Assembly (NCBI GenBank): GCA_920105625.2
Contig: OV050030.1
Span: 163,923,860 to 163,987,859, forward strand
Direction of reading: 5' to 3'
DNA length: 64,000 bases
From: Clusia tigrina
Taxonomy: Eukaryota; Arthropoda; Insecta; Diptera; Clusiidae
Shown: positions 21,769 through 33,849 of the stretch, in pieces
Layout of the letters: each line of letters opens with the position of its first letter
Position numbering within the stretch: the first letter of the stretch is position 1
Made by a program: the position numbers and the translations under genes
The notes under the pieces: model-generated
What the model was told of the DNA's origin: nothing
The model's input: only the letters and a program-made list of their open reading frames with translations
Databases searched by the model: none

Positions 21769-22490
21769 TTAGGCTTCAACCTCTATTAGAATTGTTGCGA
21801 ATTCTTCGTACGAAAGAAGAGTAGAATCGAAGGCACGCTTGAGGAGGTATTTGATGCGCTTTATACCAGCCTCCCAATAACCACCCATGTGCGGGGCGCT
21901 TGGTGGGTTAAAGTGCCAAGTAGTTTGAGCGTCAGCGAAGTAAGACGTCAGCTTGACGTTACCGATGCAGCGTTCAAATGCAGCACACAACTCCCTTCCA
22001 GCTCCGACAAAATTTGTGCCATTGTCGGAATAAATGTGTTGGCAATAACCTCTTTGATTGGTGAAACGCTTGAAAGCGGCGATAAAACTAACTGTGGAGA
22101 GATATCCTACCAATTCCAAGTGCATTGCGCCTGTACTCATGCATATCAAAAAACATACGTACGCCTTCGTTGACTTCGCGCCTCTTCCATGTGAAAATTT
22201 TATCCTGTACGGACCAGCAAAGTCAACTGCACTTTGAAGGAAACATCATGTACTGGTAACACGACTCAATGATAGGTCTGACATCTGTTGTTGCAGCGGT
22301 TTGCGATTCAGTCGTTTACATCGTACGCAATGGCGATATATCCCTCGAACGAGGCTTCGGGTACCAGGGACCCAGAATCGGCGTTGAATTGCTGCTTGCA
22401 TCATTTGCGACCCGGCGTGCAACATAGCAACGTGGATTTCAGCGGTGTGGGAAGAAGGAGACCCCACTACCGGCAACACTTAATATAAAG
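21769..22490 (-). pseudogene. BEL/Pao integrase fragment (minus strand)
   Basis: The zinc-binding domain is at 22480-22310 (HVAMLHAGSQ, RFWVPGTRSLVRGIYRHCVRCKR). The core follows at 22149-21769 with MICMSTGAMHLEL, YSDNGTNFVGA (second Asp) and PHMGGYWEAGIKRIK (catalytic Glu), ending with an in-frame stop at 21769. One frameshift at about 22200 separates the two. Integrase inserts cDNA; RT and RNase H are absent, so this is an isolated 3' part. The sequence diverges from both other BEL families in the window. Confidence 0.85.
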
Positions 22491-23746
22491 TGCAAGCTCC
22501 CACCGGGGCAATTGCTTTGTGTTGTTGTGGGTGCACCGTTCGTCCCATCTCCACTAGCCAGCTTCGCCAGTTGTTAAGGCCACGCTTATTGTGTTTGAGA
22601 CCAGTTGACCTCGGACCACCTTCAACTTACGGTGGTCAGCCACCTTCCTGAAGTGGCGTCTCGTTGACCTTGGAGCAAAGCCATAGCTGGTGTCCGTAGT
22701 GCTGTTGTTATCGCTATCCTCCTGTTATTGTAACGGTGCAAAATATTTTAAAATCCTTTGAATTAAGCATTAGCATTTTACCCGTCTTCTTTATACTATG
22801 TCCGTGCGGGTGGTACGTGTAGCGATAGTTCTGTCGTGTTCCTCTTGTTTTTCACGTTCTCCTCTTCCCGTTTTTTTGTTGTAAAAATTGTATTATTAGC
22901 TTATTTATTACTGGCTTGTTGTTGTTTTGTGTTTCAAGAACTTTGACCTATGCATGCTGATAACATTTCAGATGTCGTTGTCGTTCAAATTTAATTAGTA
23001 CATGGTTGTACTTGTTTTATTTTTTCTACTTGCATTCTTTAAAGTCAAAAATTAAATTTGCGATCGGCCAATCAGCGTGTAGTGGTGGGCAGAGAATATG
23101 AGAAGTGAAACTTACTTATCCATTCACAGAATACACTTGTATTGCTGTCAATTTTTTCGCCACTGGATGTAAACAAATCAATTTTTCATTCCCCACTTTA
23201 TGTAAATAAACTGGTGAGTTTCGGAAAAAACACTATTTTATATTCAATTTAGTGAATACTATTTCTGATTAATAATTTTGATCATTACTAATATTAGGTA
23301 CACTACTCTATATGCTAAAATAAATTTATTAAAACTATTATTTAATTCTTATATTAATTTATAATTTTTTTGGCTTGCTTATTCTGTTTAATGAACTTAA
23401 TGCCAACAAAAATACAAAAAATTAAAGAAAATATTTATTTATAATAATAAAATATTTATCTATTATCATTAAAGTATGTTGTTAAACTTACTTGAAATGT
23501 TTAGTAATAAATATAAGAGAAAAAAGCAACACAATTCTGTACGTATATTTAATTAAATAAATATTATATAATTTCTTTTTGTTTTGAAACAACTATTTTT
23601 GAGGGCATTTTAATTTCAATTCATAGCTAAAAATCGAATGAATACACAATATATTCTAGGCAAATTACAATGTATTAGTCAAATTATGAAATACCAAAGC
23701 AGAGAGCAGCATATAAATATATGAATTCTGCGGAATTTTGTAAATG

Positions 23747-23749
<3 letters not shown>
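22491..23749. other. Non-coding, part LTR-like then AT-rich
   Basis: 22500-22900 shares ordered motifs with 16900-17200 (ACCACCTTCA, GCAAAATATTTT, TGTCCGTGCGG) and may be related LTR sequence. From 23060 on it is AT-rich with no gene. Confidence 0.3.

Positions 23750-23812
<63 letters not shown>
23750..23812. repeat. (TA)n microsatellite
   Basis: About 31 TA units. It directly abuts the mariner derivative on its right. Confidence 0.95.
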
Positions 23813-23813
<1 letters not shown>

Positions 23814-24131
23814 GAGGTGTGATAAAAAATAACCGGTATTGTGTGATCAAAAAATAAAGTATTTATTTATTCATCAACAACTATCTTGTCCCCTTTAAAA
23901 ACTGAATACAGTTTCTTTGATCCATTTTTTTCGAATAGTACAAAATCGAAGAGCACACCAAAACACGACTAACCTTTTTATCTGTCAAAAACAAACTGAC
24001 AATCCAAAATGGTTCGTATTGCCAACATATATAACAGACATGTGTACCAAACTTAAAAAAAAAAATGCGAACATCGAACATACGTAACTCACGAAAAGAT
24101 GAAAATAACGGTTATCTTTTGATCACATCTC

Positions 24132-24132
<1 letters not shown>
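23813..24132 (-). mobile_element. 320-bp mariner deletion derivative in a (TA)n array
   Basis: Inverted ends: CGAGGTGTGATAAAAAATAA on the left and, reversed, CGAGATGTGATCAAAAGATAA on the right, each flanked by TA. The interior joins the transposase 3' end (CAACTATCTTGTCCCC) straight to its 5' start (the complement of MDQRNCIQF) at about 23897. Compared with the 886-bp copy at 37664-38549 nearly all transposase is gone. It has no coding capacity and could only have moved by transposase supplied elsewhere. Confidence 0.85.
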
Positions 24133-24829
<697 letters not shown>

Positions 24830-25080
24830 TGGCGTCCAGTGCCTTAAACGGAAACTAAAGCATTTAATATTTTGTAGAGTGAAGTAGTGATTGAGAGTGA
24901 TTTTAAAAGTGAAAGTAAAACGTGTAATTTCAGAAGCAGTGAGCTATAATTAAAAATTGTTTATAAATTTGTAATTGAAGATAAACTTATTATTACAGAG
25001 CAAATATTTAGATATCTGAACAATGGGTGGCAAAAGTGCTTCAAATTTCCTAAGGAAGGTCCGGATGGAAGGTAATATTA
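24830..25080 (+). promoter_or_regulatory. Retroelement leader: primer-binding-site-like motif, short first exon and splice donor
   Basis: TGGCGTCCAGTGCC at 24830 resembles an LTR primer-binding site. A leader of about 190 bp follows, then ATG at 25023 opening 16 codons (MGGKSASNFLRKVRME) up to AAG|GTAATATT, a plausible splice donor at 25072. An MGxK start followed by basic residues hints at a myristoylated, membrane-binding N-terminus. No acceptor or downstream gag is recognisable. An alternative is a host gene's first exon. Confidence 0.25.
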
Positions 25081-26200
25081 AAATATAAGTTTTTTGTTTG
25101 TAAAAATGTCTTGTATTATAGTGCTGCATTTGGCTTAGAATATGCGATACGTATTTCCTTTTTTCGTGTGTTACTTAGTTTTTTTTGACAAAAAAAAGGT
25201 ATTTTATTGTATGTATGTACATACGAGTATATTAAAGTTTTCCCAGTAAACTGTTGATTTACAGGCAGATTAATATGGATTTATATAAGCAGATTAATAC
25301 AAATTAAGATATTTCCTTATTTTAAAATAGGAGGGCCAAATGGATGGAGATTTTGGGTGCGGTTTTTCGGGAAAAATAATTTATTTATGTAGATATAGAT
25401 TTATTTTTAGATATGTAATGTATAAAAAAAGCTAATTTTGCATTAATATATATATGGAACTGGATAAAAAAATAATTAATAATTGTTGCCTACAAATTTT
25501 TCTTATTATTATTATTCTGTATTATATTTTTATTCCGTTTTCCTAATAAAAAATACTATAAAGTGATAAACTCTTTTATTCTGATTGTTCCTTTTTTTCT
25601 TTTCCTACTACAATTTCGTAATATGAAATTTTTAGTACAACGGCACCCGTTTTTTCGAGGTGAACTCACATATAGTGTATATGTTTTTTTTTTCATAGGG
25701 TAAAAAATTTGACGTTTAAGTTACGGCCTTATGGTGGTGGGTTTGTATTCTGTTTCACTCGCCAACTGCTTTGACAGGCTGGGCTCCCTGTTGAAAAGCT
25801 GTGATGTTGAGTGTGGAAATTTCTATTGCATTTAGCATGGCTACCGTTATTGTGGTTTGTGTTATTTATGCGGTAAGCGTTTACTGTAGTAATCCTGGTT
25901 TCGGTTTGTGTACAGTTTCTGGTCCAATTTTATGAATAGAGACTTTCACTTATTTACATTTAACCTTGTGTGTGGGTACGTGTACTGCTCTCTTAACATT
26001 GTAGTTAATGTGGGAGCGAAAATAAACAATATTTTATTCTTACAATATGTGTATGTATATGTAAAGCGTGTTTTTGTTAGACGTGTGGTTTTCAATCTGG
26101 CAATACTTTTTTCGGAGTTGGTCTTTTTGACAGCTGTCACTTGATTTATGCTCAGTTTGGTTTCCCATTTCATAATCAATAGACTTACTCCTGAATAACG
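25081..26200. other. AT-rich, no supported gene
   Basis: Homopolymer and TTATTATTA tracts (25500-25530). Overlapping open frames on both strands at 25908-26255 show no motif. Confidence 0.4.
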
Positions 26201-26214
26201 TTTGTAAATCCTGC

Positions 26215-27248
26215 AAATTTATTACCAAAATAATGGTTCGATTCGCGCGACACATCGCGCGCTGCGTCCAATATTCGGTCGAAATAATCGCCCAGCAGAG
26301 TCGGTAATTCGAGCAACCATGGATCGGTTTCGTACCACGTTTACTCTAGTGGATAATGCGCATCCTCAGAGATGCCGTACAGTGCGTACCGAAGACGCTA
26401 TTGTTGCTGTGGAGCAGAGTATCGAAGATGACCCGAATGAATCCATCCGCCATCGCGCGCAACAGTTGGAGCTGTGCCCATCCACTTTATGGAAGATTTT
26501 GCGGAAATCTCTTGGTTTGCGGGCTTACAAAATTCAACTCGTGCAAGAATTGAAGCCGAACGACCAGCAAGCGCGTCGCATATTCGGTGAATGGGTCCGA
26601 AACGAGATGGCCACCCATCCCGATTTTCACAAGAAAATTTTGTTCAGCGATGAAGCTCACTTTTGATTGATTAGCAAAATTGTCGCATTTGGAGTGACGA
26701 TAATCCACAAGCCATTGTTGAGGCACCGTTACATCCTCAAAATGTTACTGTTTGGTGTGTTTTATGGGAAGAGGGAATCATTGGTCCATATTTCTTCAAA
26801 ATATGAAGCCGGCCATACTGTTACAGACAATGGGTAATGCTATAGAGCCATGATTAAAAACTTTTTCGTGCCTGAATTGGAGGATGTTAATGTGGACGAC
26901 CTTTGATTCCAACAAGACGGCGCTACATACCATACATCCAACGAAACAATCAATTTATTGAAGGAAACTTTTTGGAGAGCGCATTATCTCGCGTCATAGG
27001 CCTGTGGCGTGGCCTCCAATATCGTGCGATTTAACACCGCTGGACTATTTTTTGTGGGGTTATGTGAAGTCGCTTGTCTACGCAGATAAGCCCGAGACGA
27101 TTGACGCCTTGGAAGAGAATATTCGGCGCATGATTGTTGACATACGGCCCCAATTGCTGTAAAAAGTGGTCGAAAATAGGGCCTCTGAGGTGGAATTTAT
27201 TCGAGGCAGCCACGGCGGCCCCTTGCCCGAAATAATTTTTAAAACATA
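26215..27248 (+). pseudogene. Tc1/mariner-superfamily transposase, near full length but broken
   Basis: Starting from YYQNNGSIRATHRALRP (about 26217), the helix-turn-helix DNA-binding part is intact to the first catalytic block (KKILFSDEAHF, about 26634-26665). After a TGA at 26666 the frame shifts. Then come VTVWCVLW (about 26740), IIGPYFF, LWFQQDGATYHTSN (about 26905; QQDGATYH carries the second Asp) and CDLTPLDYFLWGYVKS (about 27029, region of the third acidic residue), ending RGSHGGPLPEIIFKT at 27248. Stops and single-base shifts occur at about 26666, 26805, 26905 and 26985. The N-terminal few codons are missing. It is the same family as the deleted copy at 20898-21490. Confidence 0.8.
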
Positions 27249-27369
27249 ATGGCAAACCCTTATCTTTATAATAAAGCTAAATTCTTGGCCATAACATTAA
27301 ATTATATGCATTTTATTTCTGCTTGAAATCCACAAGTCTAAAAAAAACTTTTTTATATGTATATTTTAT

Positions 27370-27846
<477 letters not shown>

Positions 27847-28349
27847 TAATATATATATACGTTCCCAAGACGCGTACAGAAACAGCCAGACAGCTCTAGA
27901 CGAGCCCTCCACGCATTCTACAATCCACCTAGTCTGAGTACCTGGTCGCAGGGACATCAAATCAAACTGCGAGTCAAATGAACTTTTATAAGCAGGCACA
28001 CTGCTATCCGAAGTAGGCTTTCTCTGGACTAGGCATCCCTCTCGCTACAGTCAGGCTAGCGATGAAACTCACGTACTTGCATGAGGCCAAAAATATGGGT
28101 GGAGGAATGTTCTTGCTGTATTTTAAGGCTCTCCTGTGTTAGCATATGTATATGTATATGTATATGTATATGAATTAGTATGTTTATATGTAAATATAGA
28201 AGTATTTTTTGTGGCTACGGGCAAGGAGGTTAATTTTCTGAAGATACTTTCAGCCCGTGATGACCGTACGTACGAATCTCTCCAAAATTTGAAAGGTATT
28301 TTCTGTACTAAACCACTCCCATTCTCACTCTATCTTATATTCCCGCCGG
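27847..28349. other. No gene; includes a (TATATG)n minisatellite
   Basis: (TATATG) is repeated about five times at 28144-28172. GCATGAGGCC-like fragments resemble LINE-type sequence but no frame is supported. Confidence 0.4.
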
Positions 28350-29010
28350 TACTAACCAATAAGGCTTCGCCGGGTGTTCAATTAATAAATGGTTCTTCCT
28401 ATTGATCTAGCTAGTTGCTCGTCCCTTGCGCTATTTCTCCAACTGCAGCTATAGCGTCTACTGTACTGCGGCTTTTTCGAAATCCATACTGGTTTTCATA
28501 CAGTCTGTTCAGATACAGCCCCATTCGCACGCAGATCATTCTCTCCAGTAGATTTTCCGGGTGTTTAACATGCTCAGAGCTCGATATGAAGAGAATAATT
28601 CTGGTGGCTTATCATACTTAGGAATAAGCACCAAGTGATGACGTTTCCAGTGTTCCGGGAACACTCCTTATTTCTTGTCTGATTCTTCTCGGATTAGTGC
28701 ACTCTATCATGACTGCCCTGTGTTGGCTTAACGTAAGTGGTTCCGAGACGTACCAACTTAGTTTCCCAGGGAGGGATCTGTTTGAGAATGTTATGTCCAT
28801 AATGTAGGCCCCATTTCCTTTAGTGTAGGTATATGTGTTGCGCTGATTGAACAGAATTTAGTCCATAATAGCCGTAAAAGCTTCTAACACTGCTATTCCA
28901 AGTAAGTTTATTCTTATACTACCCCATTCCACTGCCCAAGCGTTGAAGTCTCCAGCTATTGTTACATAAGTTTTCCTCTGACTTCTACCAACCTGTTCAG
29001 GAAGTCATCA
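28350..29010 (-). pseudogene. Non-LTR retrotransposon: endonuclease end and start of RT
   Basis: Minus strand, right to left: an AGDFNAWAVEWGS-type block near 28960-28920, the apurinic-endonuclease core (NTYTYTKGNGAYIMDITFSN, 28840-28780; WYVSEPLTLSQHRAV, 28750-28710, where SQH replaces the usual SDH), then the RT start (VFPEHWKRHHLVLIPK, 28665-28620; YRALSML; ENQYGFRKSRSTVDAI near 28495-28450). Frameshifts and stops interrupt. The endonuclease nicks target DNA and the RT primes from the nick. RT palm and YADD are missing to the left. Probably an R1/LOA/I-type element. Confidence 0.75.
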
Positions 29011-29224
29011 ATTTATTTTATTGCTGCTGTGTTTTGACATTTGCAAAGCCGTTTTCTGGTGCTGCGGCTTTGCGCTGGAAAGGTCACGGTTTTCTATGCA
29101 TCTGCCATCTATCTATTGTTTGCTTCCATTCACACGGTTTTGTGCTGACACAGCAAACGGGCTGGCTCAAATAATTATATGTATTAGTAATAGTTTTAAT
29201 ATAAATATAGGGCAATTTTGTATT

Positions 29225-30150
29225 TAGGTTAGGTTAGGTAGGAGTGCCCGCCCAGTTTTCCAAAAGCACACTTGATCACACATAGGCCCATTGTGATACC
29301 ACGGTATGGCGCCGTTCAAGCACTGACTAAAAAGATCCCATACTTGGGACGGTGATAGTCAGCGCAAGGACAGCACCAGGAAAGGCACGACTCCCCCGTC
29401 AAGAAATGGGGCACCAAAGGTGCGAATTCTTCTTCTGCTCAAGGATGGGCAGTGGCATAAGAGGTGGAAACCCGTCTCGGCCTCCTCCTCGGAGCCACAG
29501 CCTCGGCAAAAGTCATTTGAGGGTAGGCCCAGTCTTTCTGCGTGCTGTCCCATTACGCAGTGGCCGGTCAAAACCGACACAGTTGTCGACAGTGATTCGC
29601 GATCAAGTCGAAGAAGTTGATTGGTTCTGTGTTTCTCCATTCTTGCCCAAGTTAGTCTAGCCGTGTGGCAGGATTCCTCGGTAGCGCAAGATTTGTAGGC
29701 GTCAGCCAGGTATTTCCGTTTGATTTCGAGCTTGGCTGTTGCCAGTGGAAACCCGATGTTTACGGAGGGGTGAATGTCGTGCATTAGCGTGCCTGCCTTG
29801 GCAAGCTCGTCCGCCTCGCAGTTTCCCGGGATTTCGCTATGTCCGGGAACCCAGATTAGGTGCACCCGAGAGTAACCTGCGAGCTCATTTAAAGATGTTC
29901 GACATTCATGAACTAGTCTTGGTGTGGCCGTTAACCCAAAAGAGACTTAATGGCGGCCTGGGTGTCTGAGAAGATAGATACGTCGACTGCGCCGATACCA
30001 CTACTCAGCATCCATTTGGCTGCGTGATAAATGGCCATGACCTCATCTTGAAAAACGCTGCAATTTTCTGGGAGACGTAGGGAGATGTTAAGTCCAGCTT
30101 GTCGGAAGTTACAAGCTATCACTACATTCACAAAGAGTCCCCCACCAGTG
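29225..30150 (-). pseudogene. Non-LTR retrotransposon: RNase H, Zn-knuckle and 3' end
   Basis: Minus strand: RNase H at 30131-29931 (SVFQDEVMAIYHAA, FSDTQAAIKSL) and 29865-29780 (WVPGHSEIPGNCEADELAKAG), separated by a frame change. A C-terminal CCHC-like segment follows (CRGCGSEEEAETGFHLLCHCP, near 29480-29420), and the frame ends at 29359. The 3' tail at 29225-29240 is a short (CCTAA)n run on the element strand. The RNase H/CCHC order and tail fit I/LOA/R1-like LINEs with RNase H. This is a separate 3' fragment, not continuous with the endonuclease piece at 28350-29010. Confidence 0.8.
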
Positions 30151-30239
30151 GTAAGACTTTATTGTGAAATCAGGTGCTTGAGTTAGGCCATAACATAGCT
30201 CTGTAAACAGGCAATTATATTCATCAAGAGTCAACGAAG

Positions 30240-31426
30240 ATGAATATTGCAGAGCTAACCGACACCCAGTCACACATTGGCAAGGAAGTGGAACGTCAAT
30301 TCGAGAAGTTCAGGAAGGCAAATAAGGCACGCAAGGAGAAGCTTGCTTATGTCGAAGGCTCTATTGCCACACTCAATGAATAGAGGGAAGAATTCCAGAG
30401 GAATCATCAAGCACTGGAAGTTGAAGTCCCACTAGCGAAAAGCAATGAATATCCTTACTTCACCAGCGATTTCTTTACTCAAACAAAGGCTGTGCGGGAC
30501 AGTTACTTTCCTAAACTGCAGGATGTGTGTATTCCATTACAGCAACTGACGAAAAGAGACAGATTGAGGACTGTGTCATCACCGAGGCGAACTCACATTC
30601 AGCACCTTGAAGAATCAACCACCACATCGAAATCCAATATAGCAATGCCAATTATGTCAGCAAGTGTAGCCGGCCAAATCAGCTTACAATGATTTGCCGC
30701 CAGACAACTTGAGGCAACATTGGAACGTATCACCAAGGCACTTCAACAACCACAAACTGAAGATTACAAGAAGTCACATTGCCCAAAATTGAAATTCCCA
30801 AATTCAGCGGTTCATACACTGAATGGCAGGCATTTCACGATTTATATACCCAAATGATCCATGAATCAAATATTGGGAACGCACAAAAGATGTGGTACCT
30901 GAAAAATACTTTGACAGGTGAAGCATCAAAAATAATTTCACATATAACTGTATCCAGTAATAACTACGACATGGCTTGGCAAACAATTAAGGCTCGGTAT
31001 TCAAATAAGAGGCTCATAATGACTGGGTTAATGGACAAAGTTTTCAACCTTCCAGTCGTACAAGAAGATTCATCGGAAGGGCTCAGAACACTCTATGACA
31101 ATACAAATGAGTGTATCTTGAGCATTGAAGCGTTGAACACCGAAAGTGGTGGATGGGGTCCACTATTGGTATATATGTTAATCAAAAAGCTTGATAAACG
31201 CACGCATGCATTGTTCGAGCAATCTTTAGCTAACCCTCGTGAATTTCCAAAATTGGGGGAACTCTTCCAATTGATCGAAAAAAGATTCCAAGCACTACAG
31301 CTCTTGGAAATTAAAGCACGACCAGAAGTGAAGCGAAGGCTAACATCATTGATTGCTAAAGGCTCGTGCTTTTATTGCAATAAATACCATGAGCTATACA
31401 TATCAGATTTTATGAAAAGAAACTGA
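30240..31426 (+). pseudogene. BEL/Pao gag (element BEL-1)
   Basis: ATG at 30240 opens a coiled-coil-like N-terminal gag (MNIAELTDTQSHIGKEVERQ) with stops at 30381 and 30690. After a frameshift near 30750 the conserved capsid follows at 30779-31426: LPKIEIPKFSGSYTEW, WYLKNTLTGEASKII, KRFQAL, then a zinc-knuckle start CFYCNKYHEL (about 31370). This capsid (DUF1759-type) is typical of BEL/Pao gag. It builds the particle around element RNA. No 5' LTR is seen between the LINE at 30150 and this ATG. Confidence 0.85.
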
Positions 31427-33837
31427 AGGTTTGCATAAATTGTCTGAAGCCCGATTATACTGTATCAGAGTGCAAAATAAGAGGATGCACAATTTATGGC
31501 AAAAAACACAACACCTTGCTACACTTCGAACAACTACAAAAGAAGAACAAGAAGAACAGTACGAATATCGAATCAACACATCAAGGTTCATCAATGATTG
31601 CATCAACAACTTCTTCTCGGACTAATACCTCATTAACAACAACAACGAAAGGTTCCTACGTATTCTTAGCAACAGCTCTAGTACAAGTTAAAAACAGCAG
31701 CGGAAACTTCATCAACTGTAAGGCAATATTGGACTCAGGGAGCCGAGTAAACCTTATATCTAAAAGATTTGTAAAAAAACTAGGTTTGAAATTAACATAT
31801 CATTCCTTACAAATCACAAGGATTGGTAACACATCGAGTGCAGGCAACTACACAAACATTACCATCGCTTCTACAATTACGGGCTTCACAGCCAACATTG
31901 ACACGCACATAATTGATCAAATAACCAATGATCAAACCATTAATAACATTGACATCAGCAAATGGAAAATTCCAAGAAATATAAAATTGGCTGACCCAAC
32001 CATTCACCAGTCATCGAAGGTGGACTTGCTAATTGGAGCTGAATTGTACTCCTCTCTAATGTCAATAGGGCAGATAAAAATAGCCAAGAATTTGCCTACA
32101 CTTCAAAATACCGTATTGGAATGGGTAGTACTGGGAAAGGCTGCAACTGAAACTATCGACTCTGTATTCTGCGGACTTGGCTATGAGGACGAGGCTCTCA
32201 ATGAACCAGTTTCACGATTTTGGGAATTGGAAGAAGTCAATATTAAAACTAAACTTGTTAGTGCAGATGAAGCACGATGTGAAGACATCTGTAAAACTAC
32301 AAAAACCCGTGATAATGATGGTCGCTATACTGTACAGGTACCATTAAAATTGGATCCAGTGGTTCTCGAAAATTCTTGCAGCATGGCGATTCAGCGCTTC
32401 AGGTCGTTGGTTAAATCCAGTGAGCTAAATCAAGAATATTCAACCTTCATCAAGGAATATGAAAATCTTGGGCACATAAACGAAATAAAGTACAAAAATA
32501 TAACCCAAAGGCGGTACTTTATACCTCATAATTGTGTATTCAAACCGGAAAGCACCACCACAAAATTGAGGGTAGTTTTAGATGCCTCCCCAAAAACATC
32601 AAAATACGTATCTCTTAACGATATAATGCTTGGTGCGCCAGTAGTACAAGACAATCTTTCCTTAATTCTACTGCGATTCAGGCAGCATCCATTTGCTGTG
32701 ACTTCAGATATTGCTGAGATGTACAGGCAATTCCGCGTGACAGAATAAGACTTTCATTTGCAAATAATAATTTGGAGGGATTCTGTAACCCAGCCGTTCA
32801 AGTTCTACAAACTAAAGACAGTAACATATGGCACCAAGTCGGCTCCATATCTAGACACAAGGTGCCTAAACCAATTGGCTGACAAAACGATCTGTATTAG
32901 CATATATATCCCAGCTATTCGATCCGCTAGGATTTGTAAATCCAGTAGAAGTTATTGAGAAGGTTTTTCTCCAACAGCTCTGGGAATTGAATTTGGATTG
33001 GGATGCCGCCCTACCTGAAGAGTTATATACCAAGTGGCTCAGATTTAGGAACCAGCTCCCTCCATTAGTTACACTTTGCTTACCAAGACATGTGCTTGCT
33101 TCCGAACCACTTGGAATTTAAATACAGAATTTCTCAGATGCCAGCGAAATAGCGTATGGGGCATGCATTTACCTCAGATCTGAGGACATTAAGGGACATT
33201 TTGTGTCGCACTTACTAAGTGCGTAGTCCAGAGTAGCTCCGAGGAAGAAACAATCCTTAGCCAGTCTAGAGTACAACTTATAAGAAAGGTTCAGCAAGCA
33301 CTGACAATAACGTTTGATGAAATAGTTTGCTGGACGGATTCAACCATTGTCTTGGCCTGGATAATATCACCGTCTTCCAGCATGAATACCTTCGTGGAAA
33401 ACAGAGTGGCCTGCATTCAACGTTCAACAACAGGCAGTCATTGGAGACATATAGCAGGTGACGAAAATCCAGCTGATATTATATCAAGAGGAATGCTTCC
33501 AGACGAACTCATAAAATCAAGGTTACGGTTTCATGGGCCTCCATTCTTATATTCTGACAAGAAATTTTGGCCTATACAGCCAACCATTACTTCAAACTGG
33601 ATTCAAGAGCGGAAAAAACAGAAAACTATTCTCACTACCACGCATCAACTAGCAATCATTGAACAAATAAATTCTCAAAATTCGTTTAAAAGATTGCAGC
33701 GAACAATGGAATATACTCGTAGATTCATAAACAACTGTCGGCTACAAACGGCGAGGAGAACATTAAAAATACATCCCACCATTGAAGAACTAGATGAGGC
33801 GGTAACAACCATTGTAAAGCATATCCAGAAACAGTAA
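31427..33837 (+). pseudogene. BEL/Pao protease, RT and RNase H (element BEL-1)
   Basis: Zinc knuckles decay at 31430-31510. Protease: AILDSGSRVNLIS (about 31720; catalytic DSG). RT: TTKLRVVLDASPKT (about 32560), LLRFRQHPFAVTSDIAEMYRQF (about 32670). A TAA at 32746 stops the 410-codon frame, and KTVTYGTKSAPYL continues to about 32890. There the sequence jumps directly to the RT/RNase H linker (FDPLGFVNPVEVIEKV, about 32915), so the segment with the YVDD catalytic box is deleted. RNase H follows: FSDASEIAYGACIYL (about 33130), VCWTDSTIVLAWI (about 33325), GDENPADIISRG (about 33460), continuing to 33837. Confidence 0.9.
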
Positions 33838-33849
33838 TTTGCATCAGCA

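Noticed and set aside
26319..26666. Intact host DNA-binding gene
   Set aside because: The helix-turn-helix is followed by recognisable though frameshifted transposase catalytic blocks to 27248, so it is a transposon.
29225..29240. TTAGG telomeric repeat relic
   Set aside because: Only three units, exactly at the 3' end of a LINE; better explained as the element's tail.
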